Source: Bacteroidota bacterium (lineage in GTDB: Bacteria > Bacteroidota > Ignavibacteria > Ignavibacteriales > Melioribacteraceae). From it: DNA of 35,313 bases. This document shows, piece after piece, positions 8,484 to 16,733 of the stretch. Position numbers and translations under genes: made by a program. The notes under the pieces are model-generated. The model did no database searches and was not told the DNA's origin. It was given only the letters and a program-made list of their open reading frames with translations. The stretch covers positions 1 through 35,313 of the forward strand of contig JAEXOD010000208.1 of assembly GCA_023447335.1 (NCBI GenBank), read 5' to 3'. How positions within the stretch are numbered: the stretch's first letter is position 1; each line of letters begins with the position of its first letter.

Positions 8484-8991
8484 AGTAAAAAAAGTATTAT
8501 ATTTAAATCTTGTATTTTTTTTGATTTGTTCTTTTACAGCCTGTTCTTACTCCTTTACAGGAGCTTCTATACCGGCTCACTTAAAAAGTATTGCGATACC
8601 CCTTTTTAAGGATAATACCGGTGGCGGCGAACCTGAATTAAGAGAGAAATTCACTAACGTATTAACAAAAAAATTTTTAGACGACAACCAATTACGTGTT
8701 GTACCTAAAGCAAACTGCGATGCATTACTTGAATGCACAATTGTTTCTTTAAGTGACGGTCCTGCGGTTGTTTCGGGAGGTGAACAAGTAACTTACAGAA
8801 AAATAACTTTAAGTGTTAAAGTTTTGTATAGAGACCTTGTAAAGAAGATAACAATAATTGATAAAAACTTTTCCGATTATACTGAATATAGTACGGAAGG
8901 CGATATAACGATTACGCGTAAAAAAGCGATTGACGATACAATTGAAAAGATATCTGAAGATATTTTAATTAACGTAGTTTCAAATTGGTAA
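8464..8991 (+). CDS. lptE: LPS assembly lipoprotein LptE
   Basis: A 175-residue protein of the LptE family. The N-terminal hydrophobic segment ends at a lipobox-like site FTAC (ICSFTACSYSF), so the mature protein would begin with a lipidated Cys. Family marks follow: IPAHLKSIAIPLFKDNT, LREKFTNVLTKKF and the beta-strand-rich second half. LptE plugs the LptD barrel and helps place lipopolysaccharide in the outer leaflet. The GTG at 8464 was chosen because AGGA at 8454-8457 is six bases away; an ATG two codons later is possible. It overlaps the sigma-54 activator gene by 20 bases. Confidence 0.88.
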   Translation: MNMTYNKVKKVLYLNLVFFLICSFTACSYSFTGASIPAHLKSIAIPLFKDNTGGGEPELREKFTNVLTKKFLDDNQLRVVPKANCDALLECTIVSLSDGPAVVSGGEQVTYRKITLSVKVLYRDLVKKITIIDKNFSDYTEYSTEGDITITRKKAIDDTIEKISEDILINVVSNW

Positions 8992-9011
8992 AAAAACATT
9001 AAGGTGTTAAA

Positions 9012-10487
9012 ATGGCTATAGACCAAATAGTATTAATAGTATATATCGTAACTTTACTAATAATACTTGTTTTTGCAAGTCACGGTTTTATTATGATTTA
9101 TTATCATAATAAATATTTAAAAAACGAACCTAAAGAGGGCAACAAAGCTGAAGTAGATAAAATGATTACAATTCAGCTTCCTTTATATAACGAATTATAT
9201 GTTGCAGACAGATTAATAAACGCAATTTGTGAATTGGATTATCCAAAAGATAAACTTGAGATTCAGGTTTTGGATGACTCCACTGACGAAACCGTCCAAA
9301 TTGTAGCCGAAACGGTAAAACAAAAACAGGCTGAAGGTTTTGATATAAAACACGTTAGGCGTCCAAACCGCGAAGGTTATAAAGCCGGAGCATTAAAAGA
9401 AGGATTAAAAACGGCAAAAGGTGAATTTGTTGCGATTTTTGACGCAGATTTCGTCCCCCACCCGGATTTTTTGCGTAAAACCATGAATTATTTTTCAAAT
9501 GAACATATCGGTCTTGTACAAACCCGTTGGGAACACATGAACGAAGATTATTCTATTATTACAAAAATTCAAGCTCTTGCCTTAAATGGTCACTTTGTTA
9601 TTGAACAAACTGTTCGTAACAGAAGCGGATTTTTTATTAACTTTAACGGTACAGGCGGTGTTTGGCGTAAAGAATGTATTTTTGATGCCGGAAATTGGCA
9701 TAGCGATACATTGACCGAAGATTTAGATTTAAGTTATCGTGCACAACTTAAAGGATGGAAATTCGTTTATTTAAGAGATATCACAACCCCAAGTGAACTT
9801 CCTGCAGAAATGAATGCTCTTAAAGCCCAACAATTTAGATGGACAAAAGGAGCAATTGAAACATGTAAAAAAATTCTACCTTTGGTTTGGAAATCAGATA
9901 TTCCTTTAAGAATTAAATTGCAATCAACTTTCCACTTAACTAATAATTTTGCATTTCCTTTTATTTTATTAGCCGGAATTTTGAATGTACCGTTAATTTT
10001 TATTAAAAATTCAGGTCCTTATGATCCGTTTTTTAATATGATGGCTGTTTTCGTTCTTGGTTTTATTAGTTCGTTTATATTTTATCTTTATGCCCAAAAA
10101 GATATTGACCAAGATTGGAGAAAGAAGATTGCTTTATTCCCATTATTTATGGCAGGCAGCATGGGATTAGCTGTTAATAATAGTCGTGCCGTATTTGAAG
10201 GTCTGATGGATAGAAAAAGCGAATTTGTTCGTACCCCGAAAATGAAAGTTATGAACAAAGACGATAAATTTACTAAAAACAAATACGTAAAAGGAATGAA
10301 AATAGATTCATCTACTATAGTAGAATCGATTTTAGCGGTTTACTGCTTAATCGGTGTCGGTGCTTCTATATACTTTATGGAAATAGCAGCTATTCCTTTT
10401 CAGTTAATGTTCTTTTTCGGGTTTGCTTCAATTGCAGGTCTTTCTATTAAACACAATTTAGCAGCACGTAAACGAGCAAATAATTAA
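9012..10487 (+). CDS. Membrane-bound family 2 glycosyltransferase (cellulose/mannan synthase-like)
   Basis: A 491-residue protein with one N-terminal membrane helix (about 5-30) and about four C-terminal helices. Between them is a GT2 domain with all processive-type motifs: DDSTD (88-92), DAD (144-146), TEDLD (235-239) and QQFRW (273-277). These place it with BcsA/CslA-like inverting synthases that polymerise a sugar from a nucleotide donor while threading it through the membrane. No PilZ domain is visible at the C-terminus, so c-di-GMP control is not indicated. The product is unknown and could be a cell-surface glucan or mannan. It starts 20 bp after lptE, with AAGGTG upstream, and is the last gene before a terminator. 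Confidence 0.9.
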   Translation: MAIDQIVLIVYIVTLLIILVFASHGFIMIYYHNKYLKNEPKEGNKAEVDKMITIQLPLYNELYVADRLINAICELDYPKDKLEIQVLDDSTDETVQIVAETVKQKQAEGFDIKHVRRPNREGYKAGALKEGLKTAKGEFVAIFDADFVPHPDFLRKTMNYFSNEHIGLVQTRWEHMNEDYSIITKIQALALNGHFVIEQTVRNRSGFFINFNGTGGVWRKECIFDAGNWHSDTLTEDLDLSYRAQLKGWKFVYLRDITTPSELPAEMNALKAQQFRWTKGAIETCKKILPLVWKSDIPLRIKLQSTFHLTNNFAFPFILLAGILNVPLIFIKNSGPYDPFFNMMAVFVLGFISSFIFYLYAQKDIDQDWRKKIALFPLFMAGSMGLAVNNSRAVFEGLMDRKSEFVRTPKMKVMNKDDKFTKNKYVKGMKIDSSTIVESILAVYCLIGVGASIYFMEIAAIPFQLMFFFGFASIAGLSIKHNLAARKRANN

Positions 10488-10522
10488 TTTGTTTTGATTT
10501 TAATTAGATTTTATTTTATATT

Positions 10523-10557
10523 AAAGTCTGTTGATTTTTTCGACAGACTTTTTTTTT
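10523..10557 (+). terminator. Intrinsic terminator after the GT2 gene
   Basis: AAAGTCTGTTGA (10523-10534) pairs with TCGACAGACTTT (10540-10551) with one G-T wobble, and a T run follows to 10557. It ends the miaB-lptE-GT2 unit. The next start codon is only 20 bases further on. Confidence 0.85.
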
Positions 10558-10576
10558 AATTTTATAATATATCACC

Positions 10577-11257
10577 ATGACAAAAGAATTAATAGACAAA
10601 GTATTATTAATTTACGAGTTTGATACTAATTCTCCTTTATTTGCTCCGGTTGCGAATTATTATTTGGAGCAAAAAGAAATAAAAAAAGCACTGGAAGTAT
10701 TAAAACACGGATTAGAGCTATACCCCGATTATCCGTCCGGCCATATTATTATGGGTAAAGTACTAACGGTTAACGGTGATTATGACAAAGCTAAAGAACA
10801 TTTTATAATTGCAAGCAGAATATTAAATTCTTCCGAAACGTTAAAGTTTTATAATAATAAAATCGGTAGTGTTATTTCTAACAGTCAAAAACTATCTGAT
10901 GCCGTAAATACTTATTTTGAAGATGACGATTTGTTCAAGCAGGAAGAAGACGAGGAGTTTTCTTCAAATAACCAAAATGATCCGATTGATGACAACCTAG
11001 AACAAATAGCTTTGGAAATCCAAAACGCAAAAATTCCGCCGGTTACATCAGACGAAGACGAAATTGAGGATTTTAACTTTGAGTTTAACAATAAAGAGTT
11101 AATAAGTGAGCCTCTTGCATCCATTTACTTTGCTCAGGGAAACTTTAACGAGGCTTTAGAAATGTATAATAAACTTATTTCGATTAATCCGGAAAAAGAA
11201 ATCGTTTACAGAGCAAAAATTACAGAAATAAAAAATATATTGGCAAAAAACAATTAG
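10577..11257 (+). CDS. TPR protein with an acidic linker
   Basis: A 226-residue protein without signal peptide. TPR motifs fill about residues 1-90 (ALEVLKHGLELYPDYPSGHI, then DYDKAKEHFIIA). Residues about 112-175 are a low-complexity acidic linker (EDDDLFKQEEDEEF, then DEDEIEDFNFEF). One further TPR lies at about 177-212 (LASIYFAQGNFNEALEMYNK). The fold suggests a cytoplasmic protein-protein adaptor. No partner can be named. It is the first gene of a plus-strand set with the DNA glycosylase, GT9 and DUF3108 genes, and its stop lies seven bases before the next start. Confidence 0.8.
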   Translation: MTKELIDKVLLIYEFDTNSPLFAPVANYYLEQKEIKKALEVLKHGLELYPDYPSGHIIMGKVLTVNGDYDKAKEHFIIASRILNSSETLKFYNNKIGSVISNSQKLSDAVNTYFEDDDLFKQEEDEEFSSNNQNDPIDDNLEQIALEIQNAKIPPVTSDEDEIEDFNFEFNNKELISEPLASIYFAQGNFNEALEMYNKLISINPEKEIVYRAKITEIKNILAKNN

Positions 11258-11264
11258 TTTTGTA

Positions 11265-11876
11265 ATGCGAAATAATTACAAAATTTTATCTGATAGTTTT
11301 TTTTCAAGAGATGTTTTCACGGTAGCAAAGGAATTATTAGGTAAACTTTTTATCAAATTAGAAAAGGGTACCAATCTAATAGGTAAAATTACGGAAGTTG
11401 AGGTTTACACAATCGATGACCCGGCAAGCCATTCCTATGGTGGTAAAAAGAACAGAAATTCAGAAATGTTTAACGGCGGCGGAAATCTATATGTTTATTT
11501 TACATACGGAATGTACTTTTGCACAAACATTGTAACCGGTCAATTCAATGAAGGTTCTGCTATATTACTAAGAAGCATGGAACCCATAGAAGGAATAAAT
11601 ACTTTCGCACAAAGACGTTATAACAAATTAGATATCTCTGAAGGAGACAAAACAAAATTATTAAACGGACCGGGGAAAATATCAATTGCTTTTGATATTG
11701 ACAAAAACTATAACGGACTTACTCTTCAAGTAAATGAAATTAAAATAGCAGAAGATTTTAATAATACTGATTTTGAAATAGGCATTTCTAAAAGAATCGG
11801 AATAAGCAAAGCAACCGATTTAGAACGCAGGTTTTATATTAAAAATAACAGATATTTATCACGCCATGAAAAATGA
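11265..11876 (+). CDS. DNA-3-methyladenine glycosylase, AAG/MPG type
   Basis: A 203-residue protein matching the alkyladenine DNA glycosylase family in length and motifs. LLGKLF lies near residue 25 and ITEVEVY contains the likely catalytic Glu (E44, equivalent to the Glu of ETEAY in the human enzyme). ASHSYGG, RNSEMF, LYVYFTYGMYFC and LLRSMEPIEG follow, then the nucleotide-pocket stretch LLNGPGK. It excises alkylated and deaminated purines from DNA in base excision repair. It starts ATGCGAAATAAT at 11265. The 3' end overlaps the GT9 gene by 11 bases, so expression is coupled to an envelope gene, with no obvious functional link. Confidence 0.94.
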   Translation: MRNNYKILSDSFFSRDVFTVAKELLGKLFIKLEKGTNLIGKITEVEVYTIDDPASHSYGGKKNRNSEMFNGGGNLYVYFTYGMYFCTNIVTGQFNEGSAILLRSMEPIEGINTFAQRRYNKLDISEGDKTKLLNGPGKISIAFDIDKNYNGLTLQVNEIKIAEDFNNTDFEIGISKRIGISKATDLERRFYIKNNRYLSRHEK

Positions 11877-12888
11877 AAAAATTTTAATAATTAGAACTGA
11901 CAGAATAGGTGATCTAACATTAACCCTTCCTTTAGCTTCTGAAATAAAAAGACATAAACCAAAAAGTTTAGTTTATTTTATGGTAAACAGTTATACAAAA
12001 CCCTTAGTTGAACTCAATCCAAATATTGATAGAATTATTTGTGCCGATGAACTTTCTCTGCCACAATTAATCGGACTATTTAGAAAAGAAAGATTTGAAT
12101 ACGTTTTACATGTCTTTCCTCGTTCAAAATTTGCTTGGGCAGCTTATTTATCTAACGCAAAAAACAGAATTGGTACAGGATACCGTTGGTATTCTTTTTT
12201 ATTTAATAAAAAAATTTTCGAGCATAGGAAAAGCGGAGAAAAACACGAACTTGAATATAATTTCGGATTACTTAAGTTTTTAGATTTAAATGTATTGCCA
12301 AATTACTCTACTGTAGATTTTTCTATACATCCTAAAAAAGAAGATTTAATCAAAATTGAATCAACCTTTAGGGAAAATGGGTTAAATAACGGTAAACCTA
12401 CTATAATAATACATCCCGGAAGCGGAGGAAGTGCAATAGACCTTCCGTTTGAAAAGATGGAGCAGCTTGTAAAACTATTGGCACAAAGTTTGAACTTTAA
12501 TATTATACTTACAGGAAGTAAAGCAGAAAAGGATCTTTGTGAAAAACTTAACGTAAGTAAAAACGTTCTTAACTTTTGTGGAAAATTCAATTTAAGCGAA
12601 CTTGTAGCGTTAATTAGCAAAGCTGATTTACTTATAGCAAACTCTACAGGTCCAATTCATTTGGCTGCAGCATTAAATAAATATACAGTCGGTTTTTATC
12701 CAAAATTTAATGAGTGTAGCGCTAAAAGATGGGGTCCTTATTCAGAGAAGAAATTTATTTTTGAACCTGAATTAAACTGCAATAATTGTAATAGGAAACA
12801 GTGCGAGCGCTTAAATTGTATGAAATCTATTGATATAAACAAAGTTATTAAAACTATAAATAAAATTTTTAATTCCGGAGAGGAATAA
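11866..12888 (+). CDS. GT9 glycosyltransferase, ADP-heptose:LPS heptosyltransferase-like
   Basis: A 340-residue protein. The start ILIIRTDRIGDLTLTLPL and the C-terminal half with HPGSGG, ILTGSKAEKDLCEKL and the donor-site run LLIANSTGPIHLAAAL are typical of family GT9. A Cys cluster at about C305, C308, C313 and C318 (CNNCNRKQCERLNC) resembles the tail of many heptosyltransferases. The enzyme is expected to add heptose or a related sugar to the LPS core at the cytoplasmic face of the inner membrane. The exact sugar is unknown. It starts inside the glycosylase gene, and its TAA overlaps the next ATG by one base. Confidence 0.9.
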   Translation: MKNEKILIIRTDRIGDLTLTLPLASEIKRHKPKSLVYFMVNSYTKPLVELNPNIDRIICADELSLPQLIGLFRKERFEYVLHVFPRSKFAWAAYLSNAKNRIGTGYRWYSFLFNKKIFEHRKSGEKHELEYNFGLLKFLDLNVLPNYSTVDFSIHPKKEDLIKIESTFRENGLNNGKPTIIIHPGSGGSAIDLPFEKMEQLVKLLAQSLNFNIILTGSKAEKDLCEKLNVSKNVLNFCGKFNLSELVALISKADLLIANSTGPIHLAAALNKYTVGFYPKFNECSAKRWGPYSEKKFIFEPELNCNNCNRKQCERLNCMKSIDINKVIKTINKIFNSGEE

Positions 12889-13664
12889 TGAAAAAGAACC
12901 TTATTATACTAGCTTTTTTTATTACGGCACTTAGTGTTATTGCACAACAAACAACTTTTAGGAAAATTGAGAATAAAGCATTTAAAGAAGGTGAAAAGCT
13001 AACTTTCGACGTAAAGTACGGATTTGTAACTGCCGGTGTAGCAGTGATGCAAATTCCTAAAATAAAAAAAATATCCGGTCGTGATGCTTTCCATGTCACT
13101 TTTTCGGTAAACACAGTTCCTACTTTCGATTCGTTTTATAAGGTGAGAGACCGATATGAAACCTATTTGGATGTTGAAGGACTTTTTCCCTGGAGATTTG
13201 AACAGCATATTAGAGAAGGTGGATATTCTCGAGATTTTTCGGCTTTCTTTGACCACAGAAAAGGAAAAGCAAAAACAAGTGAAGGCGAATATACAATTCC
13301 ATTATATGTTAACGATATCGTTTCGGCATTTTATTTAGCTCGTACTTTCGATTATTCAAAATTAAAGAAAGGCGATAAATTCCACTTGGAAAACTTTTAT
13401 AAAAACAAAGTCTATCCTTTAGATGTTGTATATCACGGAAAGGAAAGAGTAAGCGTTACCGCAGGTACTTTTGATTGTGTAATTGTTGAACCGTTGGTTA
13501 CGGAAGGTGGTTTATTTAAAAGTGAAGGAACCATTTTAGTATGGTTAACCGATGACGAATTGAAAGTACCTATTAAAGTAAAAACAAAAATAATAATCGG
13601 TTCAATTGATGCCGAATTAACTGCTTTTGAGGGACTTGCCGGTAAGCTAAAAGCAAAAAAATAA
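12888..13664 (+). CDS. DUF3108 family exported protein
   Basis: A 258-residue protein with a signal peptide (MKKNLIILAFFITALSVIAQ). The body matches DUF3108: LTFDVKYGFVTAGVAVM near the start, FYKVRDRYETYLD, and the later GTFDCVIVEPL and ILVWLTDDELKVPIKVK. The family is a predicted beta-rich periplasmic or outer-membrane-associated protein of unknown function. The ATG overlaps the GT9 stop (TAATG) and has a good ribosome binding site GGAGAGG. Being coupled to an LPS glycosyltransferase fits an envelope role, but that is inference. Confidence 0.85.
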   Translation: MKKNLIILAFFITALSVIAQQTTFRKIENKAFKEGEKLTFDVKYGFVTAGVAVMQIPKIKKISGRDAFHVTFSVNTVPTFDSFYKVRDRYETYLDVEGLFPWRFEQHIREGGYSRDFSAFFDHRKGKAKTSEGEYTIPLYVNDIVSAFYLARTFDYSKLKKGDKFHLENFYKNKVYPLDVVYHGKERVSVTAGTFDCVIVEPLVTEGGLFKSEGTILVWLTDDELKVPIKVKTKIIIGSIDAELTAFEGLAGKLKAKK

Positions 13665-13725
13665 CATTATTGTTAGTTTTTGTTAATAGCTTATTTTACA
13701 CAAATTAATTTTTTATCCCATTAAA

Positions 13726-13755
13726 ATATTTTTGTTATTGCCGATATTTTTGTTT
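13726..13755 (+). promoter_or_regulatory. Tandem ATATTTTTGTT repeats upstream of the TonB receptor
   Basis: ATATTTTTGTT occurs at 13726-13736 and again at 13744-13754, 18 bases apart. Each contains TATTTTTG, which fits the Bacteroidota -7 element TAnnTTTG. They lie about 95-120 bases upstream of the TonB receptor start, in a 182-base space that is otherwise AT-rich and featureless. They may be promoter elements or a repeated binding site. Confidence 0.3.
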
Positions 13756-13846
13756 TATTAACATTTTACTTTGATTAATAAAAAAAAATTGATAATTTAA
13801 ATTAAAATTTAACACGGTAAATATAAATTTAAATATTGGTGCTATT

Positions 13847-15832
13847 TTGGGGAATATTAATTTTAAACAAATAAGTTTTAGTAAATATTTTTATTTATTA
13901 ATGTTAATATATCCGTTTTTTTACAGTTACGCTCAGTCGGATAGTATTAATTTATATGATTTAGATCTTTACCAATTATCAAAGTTAAAAATTACTACAG
14001 CTTCTAAAGTAATTGAGAATAAAAATGAAATATCGACTTGGGTGAACGTAATTACTGCGGCTGATATTAAAACAAACGGTTATTTCACTTTAGAAGAAGC
14101 TCTTTCAAATCTCCCCGGTTTTCAATTTCGCAATATACAGGGTATTAATAGTTATATATTTCAAAGAGGAATACCAAATCAAAATAATTTGACTTTAGTA
14201 TTAATTGACGGAATTCAAATTAACGAATTAAACTCCGGTGGGTTTTATGCAGGCGGACAATATAATTTATCTAATGTTGAACGAATTGAGGTTATGTCTG
14301 GACCTTCGTCCGTTGCTTACGGAACAAATGCAGTATCGGGAATTATTAACATTATAACAAAAAACCCTACTCAAAACAAAAGCGAAATAAATGTTTTATT
14401 GGGTTCTTTTAATACTTCTAAAGTTGATTTAAATTATTCTTATACCAATACAGATAAAACATTTGGTTTTCTATTATCGGGAATGTTAAAAAAAACCGAT
14501 AAAGCAAATTTAAAAGAAGAGGCAGGAGATTATAATTGGACTAAAAACTTAGATAATTTTGAAAATAATTATTCTTTTGATTTCAAAGTTAAATATAAGG
14601 AATTTGTACTTGGAACAAACTATATTCAAAAACAAACATCCACTGCAACATTAGATAAAACAATATATACAAAATTAAAAGATTACGGAACATCTTGGAA
14701 TATTAGATTTATTAACAATTACATTAAATATAACTTTAGTTTTTTAGAAAAATTTAATATTTCATCGGTACTTTACAACAGAAATACTACCGTTCTTGAT
14801 AACACAATATACTATGTTACAGATACATCTCAAATAGGCTATTACCGACCTAACAACTTAACAGGTTTTGAAAGTATTATAAACTATAAAGCCGACGATA
14901 TATTTTCAATTACTGCCGGTATTTCATATGAATACGAAAAACTTTCAAAATATGCTTCATTATCTTATAGTAATTCACAATTTGTAAAACCGCCCAAACC
15001 TATAACTCCCCCAATATTAAATAACACATTGTTTAGTTTATTTTTGGAACCAAAAATTATATTATTAGATAGTTTATTTATTTCAGGCGGTCTAAGATTT
15101 GATAATAGCAGCAGTTATAACCATGTATATACTCCGCGTTTCGGTTTGAGTTACAATATAAAAAGGAACATTATTCGCGTTTCTTATGGCGAATCTTTTA
15201 GAGCACCCAAACCGTGGGATTATTCTGACGGATTAGGCAACCCATCCTTGAATCCCGAAAAGATGAAATCGTTTGAAATCGGCACATCCGTATTTTTAGA
15301 ACACAATTATAGATTTGATTTTATAGGTTTTATAAATAAACTAGAAAAAGCCTTAACAAAAGAAATTTCTAATATGGGATATAGGTGGGTTAACAGTGGC
15401 GAAGTTAATACAAAAGGCATAGAAGTTGTTTTTAGGTATTTATCTACTAATTTTGAATCTAATATAAATTATACATTCAACGAAAGTACTTTTTCCGATA
15501 ATAGATTCGTACCCGAAATTAGCAAACATTCCGCAAATTTAAATATAACTTATTTTATAGACAAAAATATTAACGTTAACTTAAGAGCAAATTATTTAGG
15601 TGAACGGGAAAATCCGAAATTAATAACAGCAACCAACGGTACTACAATTCCGGCTTATATAATTTTCCACGGTTCAATATCTGTACTGAATTATATGGGT
15701 TTTGATATACAACTTGCTTTAAAAAATATTTTAAATACCGAGTATTATCACTCTTCTAATCGATCCGTTGAAAGATATCGTCAATCGCAAAGAACAATAC
15801 TGCTCTCAATCGGCTATTCGTATAATTATTAG
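13847..15832 (+). CDS. TonB-dependent outer-membrane receptor
   Basis: A 661-residue protein with a signal peptide ending near SYAQ. The plug domain spans about 50-170: VNVITAADIKTNGYFTLEEA, LSNLPGFQFR, LVLIDGIQIN, NVERIEVMSGPSSVAYGTNA and GIINIITKNP. The remainder is a beta-barrel with family marks such as YGESFRAPKPWD, NPEKMKSFEIG and the terminal strand ending in aromatic GYSYNY. No upstream carboxypeptidase-like domain is present, so it is the plain siderophore/cobalamin-type receptor and not a SusC type. The substrate is unknown. The start is TTG (TTGGGGAATATT) because no ATG precedes the signal peptide; the ATG at residue 19 would lose its positive end. Confidence 0.92.
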   Translation: MGNINFKQISFSKYFYLLMLIYPFFYSYAQSDSINLYDLDLYQLSKLKITTASKVIENKNEISTWVNVITAADIKTNGYFTLEEALSNLPGFQFRNIQGINSYIFQRGIPNQNNLTLVLIDGIQINELNSGGFYAGGQYNLSNVERIEVMSGPSSVAYGTNAVSGIINIITKNPTQNKSEINVLLGSFNTSKVDLNYSYTNTDKTFGFLLSGMLKKTDKANLKEEAGDYNWTKNLDNFENNYSFDFKVKYKEFVLGTNYIQKQTSTATLDKTIYTKLKDYGTSWNIRFINNYIKYNFSFLEKFNISSVLYNRNTTVLDNTIYYVTDTSQIGYYRPNNLTGFESIINYKADDIFSITAGISYEYEKLSKYASLSYSNSQFVKPPKPITPPILNNTLFSLFLEPKIILLDSLFISGGLRFDNSSSYNHVYTPRFGLSYNIKRNIIRVSYGESFRAPKPWDYSDGLGNPSLNPEKMKSFEIGTSVFLEHNYRFDFIGFINKLEKALTKEISNMGYRWVNSGEVNTKGIEVVFRYLSTNFESNINYTFNESTFSDNRFVPEISKHSANLNITYFIDKNINVNLRANYLGERENPKLITATNGTTIPAYIIFHGSISVLNYMGFDIQLALKNILNTEYYHSSNRSVERYRQSQRTILLSIGYSYNY

Positions 15833-15951
15833 AAACGATTATTTTCAATTTGCCCCCAAAAATAATTAAATAATAACTTTTCAATATTAAATTTAATTTA
15901 ATCATTTAAAAAAATTGAAAAAAAGCAATAATTTGTTTAAATTTACAGGCT

Positions 15952-16632
15952 ATGAAAAAAATAATTATTGCAATAGACGGACCGGCATCTTCCGGTAAAA
16001 GTACTTTGGCAAAAAAGCTTGCCGATTACTTAAACTTTCTCTATCTCGATACCGGTGCGATGTATAGAGCCATAACTTATTTAGTGCTTAAACAAAACAT
16101 CGAATCGGATATAGCCAAAATTATTGAACTTACAAAAAAAATAAAACTTGATTTACGATTTGAAGATGGGGTTACACGTGTTTGGGTTGATAACGAAGAA
16201 ATAACCGAAGAAATTAGAAAACCTTACGTAAGTTCAAAAGTTAGCGAAGTAAGTACTATACCTCAAGTTAGGGAAGAAATGGTAAGCTTACAAAGAAGAA
16301 TTGCAAACGAGCATAGCATTATTACAGAAGGTAGAGATACTACAACGGTAGTATTTCCGGAAGCTGACATAAAAATATACTTAACTGCCTCTGTTGAAGC
16401 CAGAGCAAAAAGAAGATATAAAGAGTATAGAGAAAACAATCAAATTGTTAGTTTTGAAGAAGTTTACGAAAACATACAAAAACGAGATTTAATAGATAGC
16501 AACAGAAATGTAAGCCCATTAAAAAAAGCTGAAGATGCTATCGAAATTGATACAACTGAAATTACTGTAGAACAAGAAAAAACCGAAGTTTTAGCTTTAG
16601 TAGCTAACTTGGTTGAAAAATTAAGAAATTAA
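15952..16632 (+). CDS. cmk: Cytidylate kinase
   Basis: A 226-residue protein. The P-loop GPASSGKST lies at residues 10-18, followed by LDTGAMYRA. The later TEGRDTTTVVFPEADIKIY and VEARAKRRYKE are family marks. It phosphorylates CMP and dCMP with ATP. Where most Cmk proteins have GRDIGT, this one reads GRDTTT. The gene stands 101 bp ahead of rpsA, the same order as in many bacteria. No strong ribosome binding site precedes the ATG. Confidence 0.95.
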   Translation: MKKIIIAIDGPASSGKSTLAKKLADYLNFLYLDTGAMYRAITYLVLKQNIESDIAKIIELTKKIKLDLRFEDGVTRVWVDNEEITEEIRKPYVSSKVSEVSTIPQVREEMVSLQRRIANEHSIITEGRDTTTVVFPEADIKIYLTASVEARAKRRYKEYRENNQIVSFEEVYENIQKRDLIDSNRNVSPLKKAEDAIEIDTTEITVEQEKTEVLALVANLVEKLRN

Positions 16633-16682
16633 CAGGTCACCTAAATTAATTAATGTTACACTAAATGTATTGCCGCATTTTA

Positions 16683-16690
16683 TATATTTG
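16683..16690 (+). promoter_or_regulatory. TAnnTTTG -7 element upstream of rpsA
   Basis: TATATTTG ends 43 bases before the rpsA ATG, in the 101-base space after cmk. It fits the -7 element used by the main sigma factor of Bacteroidota. No -33 TTTG at the usual 19-21 base spacing is clear. It would give rpsA its own promoter in addition to readthrough from cmk. Confidence 0.35.
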
Positions 16691-16733
16691 TGACCGATGT
16701 ATAAAAAGTGGTGTTGTATTTTTTGGAGGATAA

